Shown: piece after piece, positions 7,784 to 16,341 of the stretch
How the letters are laid out: each line of letters begins with the position of its first letter
Position numbering within the stretch: the stretch's first letter is position 1
Assembly (NCBI RefSeq): GCF_015690345.1
Contig: NZ_JADPUN010000260.1
Span: 62,001-126,000 of the forward strand
DNA: 64,000 bases
Source of the DNA: Plantactinospora alkalitolerans
Lineage (GTDB): Bacteria > Actinomycetota > Actinomycetes > Mycobacteriales > Micromonosporaceae
Direction of reading: 5' to 3'
Notes under the pieces: generated by a model
Database searches by the model: none
What the model saw: the letters and a program-made list of their open reading frames with translations, nothing else
Told to the model about the DNA's origin: nothing
Position numbers and translations under genes: made by a program

Positions 7784-8380
7784 GTGTCAGTTCTCCAGCG
7801 GTCCGCCCTGCATCCTGTCTACCCGGTCCGGACCGAGCGGTTGCTGCTGCGTCCGCTCAGCACCGACGACGTCGAGGCCCTGTTCGCCTACCGGAGTCGG
7901 CCAGACGTCTGCCGCTACGTCCCCTTCGAGCCGATGACCCGGAAGGTGATCAAGGAACGGCTCGCCACGCAGTGGGCGAACACGGAGCTCACGGACGAGG
8001 GGCAGGCCCTGACCCTCGGCATCGAGGTCGCCGGGACCGGTCAACTGGTCGGTGACGTGGTCCTGTTCTGGCACAGCCGGGAGCACCGTGGCGGAGAGAT
8101 CGGATACGTCGTGCATCCCGACTTCAGCGGACACGGTTACGCCACCGAGGCGGCGCACGGGCTGCTGCGGCTCGGGTTCGACCAGCTCGGCCTGCACCGC
8201 GTCGTCGCGCGGATCGACGAGCGCAACGAACCCTCGGCGAAGGTCGCGCGACGGTTGGGAATGCGACAGGAGGCCCGGCTCGTGCACAACGAGCTCTTCA
8301 AGGGGGAGTGGAGCACGGAACTCGACTTCGCGATCCTCCGCGACGAGTTCCTGCGCTCCGCGCCCGGCGCCGCATCCTGA
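7784..8380 (+). CDS. GNAT-family N-acetyltransferase, RimJ-like
   Basis: Acetyl-CoA-dependent N-acyltransferase of 198 residues, in the RimJ/RimL-type subgroup. It starts with the typical strand TERLLLRPLSTDDVEALFAYRS; the acetyl-CoA pyrophosphate loop is in YVVHPDFSGHGYATEAAHG, and motif B is HRVVARIDERNEPSAKVARR. GTG 7784 follows AGGATGG and is 20 nt after the NUDIX stop, so the gene probably closes the operon. The acceptor is unknown: a ribosomal protein, another protein N-terminus, or a small molecule. Quoted motifs are read in frame with no interruption. Confidence 0.88.
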   Translation: MSVLQRSALHPVYPVRTERLLLRPLSTDDVEALFAYRSRPDVCRYVPFEPMTRKVIKERLATQWANTELTDEGQALTLGIEVAGTGQLVGDVVLFWHSREHRGGEIGYVVHPDFSGHGYATEAAHGLLRLGFDQLGLHRVVARIDERNEPSAKVARRLGMRQEARLVHNELFKGEWSTELDFAILRDEFLRSAPGAAS

Positions 8381-8419
8381 TCACCGCTGGTGTCGCCGTC
8401 CCGCCCGGCCGGCGCGTTC

Positions 8420-9133
8420 TCAGGCCAGGAGCGCGGGTCTCATCTCCGCGCCCAGATTGATCGCGCCCACCACCTGTTGACCGGTCGGGTCGTAGACGTC
8501 GACGGTGTTGTTGCGTCGCATCAGTTCCCGGGCCGGGGGCGGCAGCGGCGGTGGCTTGTCCATGACCGCGCGGATCTGTCGGGCGCTGGAGATCAGCCGA
8601 TTGGCCAGGGAGGCGGCGTCGGTGTCCACCCGGACCCGGCCGTACTCCCAGCCGGCGGCGGTGAGGTCGAGCACCTCGAACACGTGGGTCAACAGCGGGT
8701 TCGGGTCGGTCACCCGCAGGAGCCGGGTCGCCCGGGTGCCGACAACCGTGACGGCCGCCGCCACCTGCACGTACGGGTGGAGGCCACACGGCAACCCGAA
8801 CAACGACCACCGCAGCTCCGGCCCGGCGGTGCGCCACAGCGGCCGGTAGTTCCGCCGGTCGACCACGAGCCGTCGGCCGGTCCGCCGGTACAGGTCGAAA
8901 GCCTGGGCGAGGAACTCCGTGTTGGCCTCGTCGGCGAACTCACGCATGATCCTGGTCGCCACGAACAGGCCGTCATCACCGTCCAGCAAGCGGGTGATCC
9001 CGTCGACCTGGTCGGAGAACCGGACCTGCACCCGAGCGCCGAACCGGGTCCGGACGTCCTGGAGCAGTGCGTCCTGTCGGCCCGGATCGTGCTGGACCTC
9101 TTTCCTACCCAGCAGAAGCCGGAACCACCGCAT
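8420..9133 (-). CDS. Hypothetical protein, 237 aa, possibly scramblase-like fold
   Basis: Not recognised with confidence. The protein is soluble-looking, without signal peptide or membrane segment, starts MRWFRLLLGRKEVQHDPG and has alternating beta-rich stretches (HPYVQVAAAVTVVGTRATRLLRV, kept here as a partial description). It ends in DVYDPTGQQVVGAINLGAE, a phrase reminiscent of phospholipid-scramblase-like beta-barrels with a DP(x)G turn; that is only a suggestion. ATG 9133 is supported by GAGGCGAG directly upstream. It converges on the GNAT gene (39-bp gap) and is followed upstream by the end of the ABC permease gene; no operon partner is evident. Confidence 0.6.
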   Translation of the reverse strand: MRWFRLLLGRKEVQHDPGRQDALLQDVRTRFGARVQVRFSDQVDGITRLLDGDDGLFVATRIMREFADEANTEFLAQAFDLYRRTGRRLVVDRRNYRPLWRTAGPELRWSLFGLPCGLHPYVQVAAAVTVVGTRATRLLRVTDPNPLLTHVFEVLDLTAAGWEYGRVRVDTDAASLANRLISSARQIRAVMDKPPPLPPPARELMRRNNTVDVYDPTGQQVVGAINLGAEMRPALLA

Positions 9134-9270
9134 CTCGCCTCGTTTCAGCAGCCGCCTCAGAACCCGGCAATGCTAGCGGAGATTCCTGCGCTGGTGCGGA
9201 GGTCGTGGTCGAGGGCTGCGGCGAGTACGTGGACGTGTGGGTGAGGGCGGTGCGGAGGCCCCCGTAGTGC

Positions 9271-9297
9271 CGGCCGGGACGTCCTCACTCCCGGCCG
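9271..9297 (-). terminator. Hairpin overlapping the permease stop codon
   Basis: CGGCCGGGA (9271-9279) pairs with TCCCGGCCG (9289-9297) around a 9-nt loop that contains the stop codon of the ABC permease gene. Confidence 0.5.
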
Positions 9298-11894
9298 CCG
9301 ATCGCGTCGACCGGAGCGGCCCGCATCGCGAATCGGGTGGCAATCCTGATCGCACCCCAGGAGAGCGAGGTGGTCAGCGCCACGATCGCGACGAGCCCGA
9401 CGAGGGAGATGCTGGGCACGGGCGACCTCGTCAGTCCGAGGCTCATGCCGATCAGCGGCGGGATCGTCGCCAGCAGACCGAACAGCAGCGCCGAGAAGAC
9501 CACGATCCTGGCCTCGCCGTTCATCATCGCGCGGACCTGGCCCCGGCTGGCGCCGAGGAGTCGCAGCATCGCGAACTCGCGAACCCGCGCCGTCGTCGCC
9601 ATCACCAGGGTGTTGACCACGGCGATGGCGATGTAACCCAGCAGCACGGTCTGGAACAGCAGGTTGAGCGCCCAGCCACCCGATCCGCCGCCCCCGGGCG
9701 CGGCCAGGAACGTTTCCCGGTCGCCCACCCGGACCGTCGGGTAGCGCTCGACGGCGCCGTCCAGCGCGTCGGAGAGCACCTTCGGGTCGGTGCCGTCCAC
9801 GGACCTGATCAGCACCGCGATGTCGACCTGCGCGGAGGTGTGGGCGACGACGAGGTCGTTGGGCAGGGTGACGTCCCCGAAGCCCAGGCCGTTCTCGTAG
9901 ATCGCCACGACCCGGGGCTTGATCATCGTGCCGTCGCCGAGGCGGAGTTCGGTCGTCCCACCGACCTCCGCACGGACGGTCTCCGCGACGACCCGGCTCA
10001 GCGCCACCGTCTCGCCCCGCAGGCCGGCGATGTCGCCCCGGATCACCGCGAGGTCCATGGTTTCGGAGAGCCGTTCGGGCGCGACGCCCTGGGCGGCGAA
10101 GACCTTGGTCGCGGTGCTGTCCTCGGACGGGAACGTCAGCAGCACCTGCAGCCGCGCCACCGGCGTCGCCACGGCGACCCCGGGAACGCCGCGTACGGCG
10201 TCCACGACCTCCGGGGAGATCCCGGCGCCGGACGACGCGGTCAGCACGTGGTCGGCCCGCAGCCCGTCGCCCTGCTGGTGCCGCGCCCCCGCGATCGTCG
10301 TGGCGGCGCCGAACACCTGCACGGCGGCCAGGGCCACACCCATGGCCAGCGGTGTGGTGGCCGCACTGAGCCGCCGCCAGTTGGCCCGCGCGTTGGACTG
10401 GGCGAGGAAGCCGCTGGCCGTGGACCTCCGGGTCAGGAGCCGGCCGAACAGCACGACGGCGCCGTTGAGCAGCAGGGGTCCGAGACACCCGACCACCACG
10501 ACGAACAACAGAACCGCGCCGGCCGAGGTGTCGGCGGCCGAGTCTCCCGGCAACGCCACGTTGCCCAAGGTCAACAGCAGTCCGAGCGGGATGAGCAGAA
10601 CGCCGATGGTCAGTCGGACCCAGCCGAGCTTCCTGGGCTCGACGGCGGCGTCCCCGAGTGCCTCGACCGGGCTGACCCTGGCCACCCGGCGCGCGACCAG
10701 CCAGCCGGCGAGTCGGGCGCTGACCATGCACAACACCATCGAGGCGAGGACGGGCAGGAACCCCACCCGCATCTGGAAATCCGGGGGCATCGCACCGGCC
10801 AGGACGAACACGCCGCGCATCACGAACGCGAGCGCCACGCCGGGGATCGCGCCGACCAGGGAGGCCACCGACGACACCAGCGTCGTCTCGGCATTGATCA
10901 TCCAGTGGATCTGCCTGGGGGTCGCGCCGATGGCGCGCAGCAGGGCCAGTTCGCGCCTGCGCTGCCGCACCGACAGCGCGAGCGTACTCGCCACCACGAA
11001 CACCACGATCAGGACCATGATGCCGCCGAACGACGCCGCCGTCTCCACCACCAGGCTGCGGGTGTCGCCCACATCCAGGAACTCCACGTCACCGCGTCCC
11101 GCGCCGGTGTGGGCCACCAGGCCCGGCACGGCGGCCGCGATGCGCTCGGCCAGCCCGTGCGGGGCGACGCCGGGCGCGGCGAGCACACCGATGGCGTCCA
11201 CCCGGTCCGGGCGGCCGGACAGCCTGGTCGCCTGGTCGTCGGTGAAGAACACGGCCGACTGCCGGTCCAACCCGTCTCCGGGCGCGCTGGCGATCCCCAC
11301 CACGCGGTAGGAGGACGGGATCGAGCCGACCACGAGCCGTACCGTCGTGCCGAGCGACACGCCGCCGCGCGCGGCGAGGTCGGCGTCGAGGACGACTTCG
11401 TCCGGCGCCGAGGGCAGGTGACCCTCGCGTACCCGGAACGGCGCGAGCGCCGCGGCGGACCAGCCGTGCCCGAGTACCGGGAAGTCGTCCGGGCCGCGCA
11501 CCGCGTCACCGTCCGGGGTGAGCAGGCTGACCTCGACGTTGACGTCGCCGATGGCGGACTGGACGCCGGGTACCGCGGCGACGGCGGCAACCTTTTCGGC
11601 GGGCAGCGTGACACGCTCGGTGTAGCGGACTTCGGAGCTCTCGTCCAGCCGGAAGGACTGCTGCGCCCCGAGGACCACCGCCGCGCCCGAGTAGCGCTCC
11701 GGGGCCACGCCGGTGCCGAGGCCGGACATCAGCAGGATCCCGCAGGCGGTGATCACCGCCGAGCCCGTGGCGATCGCGATGAAGGAGCCGACGAAACCGC
11801 CGCTGCGACCCCTGATCGTGCTCCACGCCAGGGACAGGTCCTTGGGCAACGGCACCACGAGGCGGACCAGCCGCCGGATGCTGCGGATCACCAC
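9285..11894 (-). CDS. MacB/FtsX-type ABC transporter permease
   Basis: Integral membrane permease of 869 residues with the duplicated FtsX architecture: an N-terminal TM helix, a large extracytoplasmic MacB-like core, three TM helices (first FtsX domain, near LRRAIGATPRQIHWM... region), a linker, a second core and a second FtsX domain (LLGASRGQVRAMMNGE). The RAIGA/LLGA cytoplasmic coupling motifs are present in both halves. Such systems work as mechanotransducers or exporters of antimicrobial peptides and lipids rather than importers. GTG 11894 overlaps the ATPase stop by 7 nt. With the ATPase and the divergent NarL-type two-component system it forms a typical actinobacterial stress or antibiotic-detoxification module. 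Confidence 0.9.
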   Translation of the reverse strand: MVIRSIRRLVRLVVPLPKDLSLAWSTIRGRSGGFVGSFIAIATGSAVITACGILLMSGLGTGVAPERYSGAAVVLGAQQSFRLDESSEVRYTERVTLPAEKVAAVAAVPGVQSAIGDVNVEVSLLTPDGDAVRGPDDFPVLGHGWSAAALAPFRVREGHLPSAPDEVVLDADLAARGGVSLGTTVRLVVGSIPSSYRVVGIASAPGDGLDRQSAVFFTDDQATRLSGRPDRVDAIGVLAAPGVAPHGLAERIAAAVPGLVAHTGAGRGDVEFLDVGDTRSLVVETAASFGGIMVLIVVFVVASTLALSVRQRRRELALLRAIGATPRQIHWMINAETTLVSSVASLVGAIPGVALAFVMRGVFVLAGAMPPDFQMRVGFLPVLASMVLCMVSARLAGWLVARRVARVSPVEALGDAAVEPRKLGWVRLTIGVLLIPLGLLLTLGNVALPGDSAADTSAGAVLLFVVVVGCLGPLLLNGAVVLFGRLLTRRSTASGFLAQSNARANWRRLSAATTPLAMGVALAAVQVFGAATTIAGARHQQGDGLRADHVLTASSGAGISPEVVDAVRGVPGVAVATPVARLQVLLTFPSEDSTATKVFAAQGVAPERLSETMDLAVIRGDIAGLRGETVALSRVVAETVRAEVGGTTELRLGDGTMIKPRVVAIYENGLGFGDVTLPNDLVVAHTSAQVDIAVLIRSVDGTDPKVLSDALDGAVERYPTVRVGDRETFLAAPGGGGSGGWALNLLFQTVLLGYIAIAVVNTLVMATTARVREFAMLRLLGASRGQVRAMMNGEARIVVFSALLFGLLATIPPLIGMSLGLTRSPVPSISLVGLVAIVALTTSLSWGAIRIATRFAMRAAPVDAIGGRE

Positions 11895-12646
11895 TCGCCC
11901 AGGTGTGTCATGCGCGCCGCGACCTGCTCCGGAGTGGGTCGGGTCAGCTCACCCGCGAGCCTGCCGTCGGCCAGGAACACCACCGAGTCGGCGTACGAGG
12001 CGGCGACCGGGTCGTGGGTGACCATCAGCACCGTCTGCCGCATGTCGTCCACGACGTGCCGCAGCAGTTCCAGGACCTGCCTGCTGGAGCGGGTGTCCAG
12101 CGCACCGGTCGGCTCGTCCGCGACCACCACCTCCGGATGCGTGATCAGCGCGCGGGCGATCGCGACCCGCTGCTGCTGACCGCCGGAGAGTTCGCTCGGC
12201 CGCCGCCCGCCGTGCTCGCCGAGGCCGACCGCGGTGAGCACCTCGCGGAGAAACGGTCGGTCGATCCTCCGGTCCGCCAGCCGCAGCGGCAGCGTGACGT
12301 TCTCCTCCACGGTCAGCGAGCCGAGCAGGTTGTAGGCCTGGAAGACGAAGCCGATCCGCTGACGTCGCACCTCGGTGAGCTCGACCTCGCCGAGGCGGGA
12401 CAGTTCGACGTCGCCCAGCCAGACCGAACCCGAGGTCGGCCGGTCCAAGCCGGCCGCGCAGTTGAGAAAGGTGCTCTTACCGGAGCCGGAGGGGCCCATC
12501 ACGGCGGTGAACGTGCCGCGGAGCAACTCGATGCTCACGGCATCCAGCGCCCGCACCGCACTCTTGGACGATCCGTACGTTTTCGACACGGAACCCAAAC
12601 GGATCGAATAGTCAGCGGACGTGCGGCGCCGCACAGCATTGGCCAT
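11888..12646 (-). CDS. ABC transporter ATP-binding protein, MacB/LolD type
   Basis: Cytoplasmic ATPase subunit of 252 residues that drives the adjacent FtsX-type permease. Walker A GPSGSGKST, Q-loop VFQAYNLL, signature LSGGQQQRVAIARAL, Walker B VVVADEPTGALD and switch His in VTHD are all intact. ATG 12646 begins MANAVRRRTSADYSIRLGSV, with the ATPase fold following at once. It is the promoter-proximal gene of the two-gene unit. The divergent sensor kinase starts 165 bp away, suggesting that the two-component system controls it. Confidence 0.92.
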   Translation of the reverse strand: MANAVRRRTSADYSIRLGSVSKTYGSSKSAVRALDAVSIELLRGTFTAVMGPSGSGKSTFLNCAAGLDRPTSGSVWLGDVELSRLGEVELTEVRRQRIGFVFQAYNLLGSLTVEENVTLPLRLADRRIDRPFLREVLTAVGLGEHGGRRPSELSGGQQQRVAIARALITHPEVVVADEPTGALDTRSSRQVLELLRHVVDDMRQTVLMVTHDPVAASYADSVVFLADGRLAGELTRPTPEQVAARMTHLGEW

Positions 12647-12811
12647 GCCGTCCGACGCTACGGACCAGATCGGCGCGGACCGCTACCCCGTACCACCCGA
12701 TCCGAGGTACAGCTGGCTGTAGTGCTGCCGGCGGCGGTCGCCTGGCAGACTCGACGCCGTGTCGGGAACGCGAAGGGACGCCGCCCCCGCGGAGTGGCGG
12801 ACGGGCCCCCT
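12647..12811. promoter_or_regulatory. Divergent promoter region, ABC exporter / two-component system
   Basis: This 165-bp spacer must hold the promoters of both divergent operons. No clear -10/-35 pair or palindrome was identified by eye. Confidence 0.35.
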
Positions 12812-13999
12812 GTGACGTCGGGCCGACGGTGGGCGCGGGTGCGGCGCAGCGGTGGTTACCTCCTGGTGTCACTGGCCTCCGGGATCGCCACGGTGCTCGC
12901 GTTGCCGCTGCTGTGCGTTCCGCGGCTCGCCCGGCTCTGGGCCGACTGGCACCATGATCGCGCGACCCGCCTGCTCGGGACGCCGATGGCATCGCGTCCT
13001 GCCCCGCGCGCGGCGGGTCGCCGAGCCTGGGCCGGTCCGTCCACGGGCCGCGACCTGCTCTGGCTGCCGGTGAACGCCATAACCGGGGTAGCGTTCGGCC
13101 TGACCGCGCTGCTGTGCGTGGGGAACCTCCTGCCCGCGGCGGTCGCCACAGCGCTGTGGTGGGCGTTCGAACCGGAGGATCGTCCGCGGCCGTTCGTTGA
13201 CGTTCCGGTGACCGGCTGGGCGACCGCTCTCACCCTCGGTCCACTGCAGATCATCCTGCTCACCACGCTGGCGTACCTGTGTTTCCCGATGATGGCTCGC
13301 GTACACGCCCGGATCTGCCTGGCCGTGCTGTCGCACTCGACGGCCGAACAGCTCGCCGACCGGGTCGCCGTGTTGACCCGCACCCGGGCGGACGTGCTCG
13401 ACGCGCACGGTGCGGAGTTGCGCCGGATCGAACGTGACCTGCACGACGGCACCCAGGCCCGACTGGTGGCCATCGCGATGCGGCTGGCCGTGGCCCGGCA
13501 GGTGTTGTCCGACAATCCCCGGAACGAGCAGTTCCTGGCGGAACTCCTTCGGGACGCGCACGAGGGAACCGAAGAGGCGATGACCGAGCTTCGCGGGGTG
13601 ATCCGAACCGTCTACCCGCCGATCCTCGCCGATCGCGGCCTCGTCGGGGCCCTGACCGCCGTGACCGCCCGCTGCGGCGTACCGACCCGACTGAACATCG
13701 GCGACATCGAACGGGTACCGGCGGCCGTGGAGGCCGTCGTCTACTTCGCCGTCGCCGAGGCACTCACCAACGTCACCAGGCACAGTCGGGCGACGACGGC
13801 CAGCGTACGAGTGAGCCGCGCGGCCGACCGGTTGTCGGTGGTGGTCACCGACAACGGCACCGGCGGCGCCGACGATCGGCTGGGCACCGGCCTCGCCGGC
13901 ATCCGTGGCCGGGTGCTCGCGCTCGACGGCACCGTCGAGATCGACAGCCCGGCCGGCGGGCCGACGACCATCACCATGGAGCTGCTGTGCGGGTCGTGA
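12812..13999 (+). CDS. Sensor histidine kinase, NarL/DesK-type
   Basis: Membrane-bound kinase of about 395 residues. Hydrophobic segments near residues 12-30, 85-115 and 150-170 form the sensor part. The HisKA_3 motif RRIERDLHDGTQARLVAIA carries the phospho-accepting His. The C-terminal HATPase has an N-box-like AEALTNVTRHSRA and the G1 box VTDNGTGG. The start is uncertain: GTG 12812 is used; GTG 12794 in the same frame is also possible, and neither has a strong ribosome site. It overlaps the response regulator by 13 nt, a classic co-translated pair, and is divergent from the MacB-type exporter that it probably controls. Confidence 0.85.
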   Translation: MTSGRRWARVRRSGGYLLVSLASGIATVLALPLLCVPRLARLWADWHHDRATRLLGTPMASRPAPRAAGRRAWAGPSTGRDLLWLPVNAITGVAFGLTALLCVGNLLPAAVATALWWAFEPEDRPRPFVDVPVTGWATALTLGPLQIILLTTLAYLCFPMMARVHARICLAVLSHSTAEQLADRVAVLTRTRADVLDAHGAELRRIERDLHDGTQARLVAIAMRLAVARQVLSDNPRNEQFLAELLRDAHEGTEEAMTELRGVIRTVYPPILADRGLVGALTAVTARCGVPTRLNIGDIERVPAAVEAVVYFAVAEALTNVTRHSRATTASVRVSRAADRLSVVVTDNGTGGADDRLGTGLAGIRGRVLALDGTVEIDSPAGGPTTITMELLCGS

Positions 14000-14646
14000 T
14001 CGCCGAGGACAACGTGCTGCTGTCCACCGGGCTGGAACTGCTGCTCAACCGGGTGGGCTTCGAGATCGCCGCCATCGTCGACGACGGGGCCGGCTTCCTC
14101 GCCGCGGTGCGGGACCATCGGCCCGACGTCACCATCGTCGACGTTCGGCTGCCGCCGTCGTTTCGCGACGAGGGCATCCGAGCCGCCCTGCAGGCCCGTC
14201 GAGAGCACCCCGGCCTGCCGGTCCTGGTGCTGTCGCAGTACGTCGAGCAGCAGTACGCCGCCGAACTGCTCTCCACCACCGGCGGCGGCGTGGGCTACCT
14301 CCTCAAGGACCGCGTCAGCCGGGTGGACGAGTTCGTCGACGCGCTGCGCCGCGTCGCCGCCGGTGGTACCGCGATGGACCCCGAGGTCATCGCGCAACTC
14401 GTCCAACGCGCCGGCGATCCGATCGCCGCCCTCACCCCTCGGGAACGCGAGGTACTCGCACTGATGGCACAGGGACACGACAACGGCACCATCGCCGGCC
14501 AGCTCGTCATCACCGACAACGCCGTACACAAGCACATCGGCAACATCTTCGCCAAGCTCGGCCTCGCCGTGAGCGACAGCGGCCACCGCCGCGTCCTCGC
14601 CGTCCTCACGTACCTCAACACCGCGGGCCAGTTCGACGGCCGTTGA
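13987..14646 (+). CDS. LuxR/NarL-family response regulator
   Basis: Cytoplasmic transcription factor of 219 residues. The receiver domain starts VVIAEDN (acidic pocket), and the phospho-acceptor Asp is in VTIVDVRLPP; the conserved Lys is in YLLKDRV. The C-terminal LuxR helix-turn-helix carries LTPREREVLALMAQGHDN and AVHKHIGNIFAKLGL. GTG 13987 lies inside the kinase gene. It is expected to receive phosphate from the preceding kinase and act at the divergent exporter promoter. Confidence 0.92.
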   Translation: MRVVIAEDNVLLSTGLELLLNRVGFEIAAIVDDGAGFLAAVRDHRPDVTIVDVRLPPSFRDEGIRAALQARREHPGLPVLVLSQYVEQQYAAELLSTTGGGVGYLLKDRVSRVDEFVDALRRVAAGGTAMDPEVIAQLVQRAGDPIAALTPREREVLALMAQGHDNGTIAGQLVITDNAVHKHIGNIFAKLGLAVSDSGHRRVLAVLTYLNTAGQFDGR

Positions 14647-14684
14647 TCCGGGCGATCGACGGACCCGCGCCCCCGCTCCGCCGG

Positions 14685-15353
14685 TCAGGCCGTAGCGGTC
14701 GGGCGGGCATCGGCGACGACGCCGTCGGCATCCGGATCGGCTGGCGGGGCGACGATGACCTGTACGAGGTCCCGCAGGTGCCGGCCGAGTGCGGCGGGAT
14801 CCGCCTCGCTCAACCCGTCGGTGTTGATGACCTCGCGCATCAGCCGCACCCCGGCGATCAGGGACAGCAGCAGCTCCGCGCGTTGGGCGGCGTCCCGACC
14901 GGGCAGCAGGTCGGCCAGGTGGCGGCCGGCATGGTTCCGGACCCCGGCTCGGATGATCTCCGCGGCCCGAGGGTTGGCCGCCGACCGCAGCATCAGCAGG
15001 AACGGGTCGGGCTCTTCGGCCTCGGACGCGGTCCGTGCGACCAGGGTGGCCGCGAGTCGCTCGCCCAGCGTGGAAAGGTCGTCGGCGACCACCGTAGGGG
15101 GCGCGAAGGTCCGCTCCACGACCTCGGCGAAGAGTTGCTCCTTCGACCCGAAATAGCGGTTGACCAGCATCGCGGTCACGCCTGCGGCTCCGGCTATGTC
15201 CCGCACTCCGGCGCCGTCGTAACCGGCTCGGGTGAACGCGGCCATCGCGGAGTTGAGGATCGCCTCTCGGGTGGCGCTGGCGTCGCGCCGTCGCGCGGGT
15301 GAACCGCCATTACCATCCGATGCGTCCCTGGTCACCTCTACGATCGTAGACAA
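14685..15353 (-). CDS. TetR-family transcriptional regulator
   Basis: Repressor of about 222 residues: TetR_N helix-turn-helix ATREAILNSAMAAFTRAGYD ... VRDIAGAAGVTAMLVNRYFG with the typical KEQLF continuation, then an all-helical ligand domain. The ligand is unknown. The start is uncertain: TTG 15353 (used) or GTG 15335; neither has a clear Shine-Dalgarno sequence. A palindrome TCTACGATCGTAGA overlaps the start region, and a second copy lies 32 bp upstream, so autoregulation is very likely. It follows the variant-repeat gene on the same strand by 67 bp. Confidence 0.85.
   Translation of the reverse strand: MSTIVEVTRDASDGNGGSPARRRDASATREAILNSAMAAFTRAGYDGAGVRDIAGAAGVTAMLVNRYFGSKEQLFAEVVERTFAPPTVVADDLSTLGERLAATLVARTASEAEEPDPFLLMLRSAANPRAAEIIRAGVRNHAGRHLADLLPGRDAAQRAELLLSLIAGVRLMREVINTDGLSEADPAALGRHLRDLVQVIVAPPADPDADGVVADARPTATA
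15337..15350. promoter_or_regulatory. TetR operator copy 1
   Basis: TCTACGATCGTAGA is a perfect 14-bp palindrome at the start of the TetR gene, of the form TCTAC-N4-GTAGA. Confidence 0.6.
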
Positions 15354-15367
15354 CCCTGGTCGAGGAG

Positions 15368-15383
15368 GTCTACGGATGTAGAC
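15368..15383. promoter_or_regulatory. TetR operator copy 2
   Basis: GTCTACGGATGTAGAC repeats the same TCTAC-N4-GTAGA arms, centred 32 bp (about three helical turns) from copy 1, so two dimers would bind the same DNA face. Confidence 0.6.
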
Positions 15384-15419
15384 GTGACGGGCGTGGCCGG
15401 TGCCGAGCCGTCGCCGGTC

Positions 15420-16340
15420 TCAGCGCCTGGCGCCGCCCGGCCGACCCGGGCTGGTTCCGGAGCGACGGTGGCCGACGCGTGGCGTCCGTACCACCGGGGA
15501 TTTACCAGAGGCCGAATGGAAGTCGCGCGCCGCGGCGGCCACCGCATCGTCGGGATCGTGCTCGAGTACCCGCCGGATCCGGGGCGGAACGACGTCGGAC
15601 GTCGCCATCGCCAGCCGGACGTGCACCGAACGGTCGTCGACCAGGCGCTCCAGGTCCGCGTCGGCCAACTCGAGGGCGCGGACGAGCGCCACCCGGACGT
15701 CGACCACCGGGTCCTGGGCGAGCGCGCTCCGCTGCTCGGCGGTGGTCCGGGGGTTGCGGGCGACCCCCTTGCGTACGCGTGCCGTGCGATCGGCCATCAG
15801 CGCGGTGATCACGTCGGGGTCGTGGGTGTGGGTGGCGAGTCGTTCCCGTACCTCTGGTGACACGTCGTCGACGAGCTTGGCGGCCAGCTCGGGTTCCAGT
15901 TCGCGGGTCTCCGCGAGGAGCCCCCGCAGTTCCTTGTCGGGTGCCTCCGACATCACCCGGCGAACCGACTCGTCGCAGGCCGGGTTGCCGGCAACCGCCC
16001 AGCGGATCCACCGGTCGGCGTCCTTGACCAGGCGCAGCAGGTTGCCGACGGACGTCGAGGGATTTCTCGCCACGGCCTCCCGGACCTGACGATCGTGGTC
16101 CCGGGTCAGCGGTCGCAGTGCCTGTGCGGGTGCGTCGGTCCGGGCCGCGACCGCCTTTCGGACCAGGGCCGACGGGTCGGACGCCAGGTCGAAGAGGGTC
16201 ATCTGGGGCGTTGCGGGATCCTGCGCGAGGGCGAGCCGTTCGTCGGGGCTCCCGTCCGACGCCGCGTGGGCGGTGGCACTCGACCCGGTGTGGCCGTCGG
16301 ACCCGCCGACATCCTGCTGCTTCCCCATGGGCGCAATCAT
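15420..16340 (-). CDS. Variant leucine-rich/HEAT-like repeat protein
   Basis: Soluble protein of 306 residues built of about nine short helical repeats with recurring phrases such as VRKAVAARTDAP, VREAVARNPST, IRWAVAGNPACD and VRKGVARNPRTT. These resemble LRV-type repeats of actinobacteria and the HEAT superfamily. Such repeats form alpha-solenoids that bind proteins or peptides; no enzyme motif is present. A low-complexity, charged N-terminus of about 30 residues precedes the repeats. ATG 16340 is used; ATG 16328 is also possible. Function unknown. Confidence 0.75.
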   Translation of the reverse strand: MIAPMGKQQDVGGSDGHTGSSATAHAASDGSPDERLALAQDPATPQMTLFDLASDPSALVRKAVAARTDAPAQALRPLTRDHDRQVREAVARNPSTSVGNLLRLVKDADRWIRWAVAGNPACDESVRRVMSEAPDKELRGLLAETRELEPELAAKLVDDVSPEVRERLATHTHDPDVITALMADRTARVRKGVARNPRTTAEQRSALAQDPVVDVRVALVRALELADADLERLVDDRSVHVRLAMATSDVVPPRIRRVLEHDPDDAVAAAARDFHSASGKSPVVRTPRVGHRRSGTSPGRPGGARR

Positions 16341-16341
16341 G

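Noticed and set aside
9237-12179. 980-codon plus-strand open frame opposite the ABC permease
   Set aside because: Antisense shadow; the permease and ATPase have complete motifs on the other strand.
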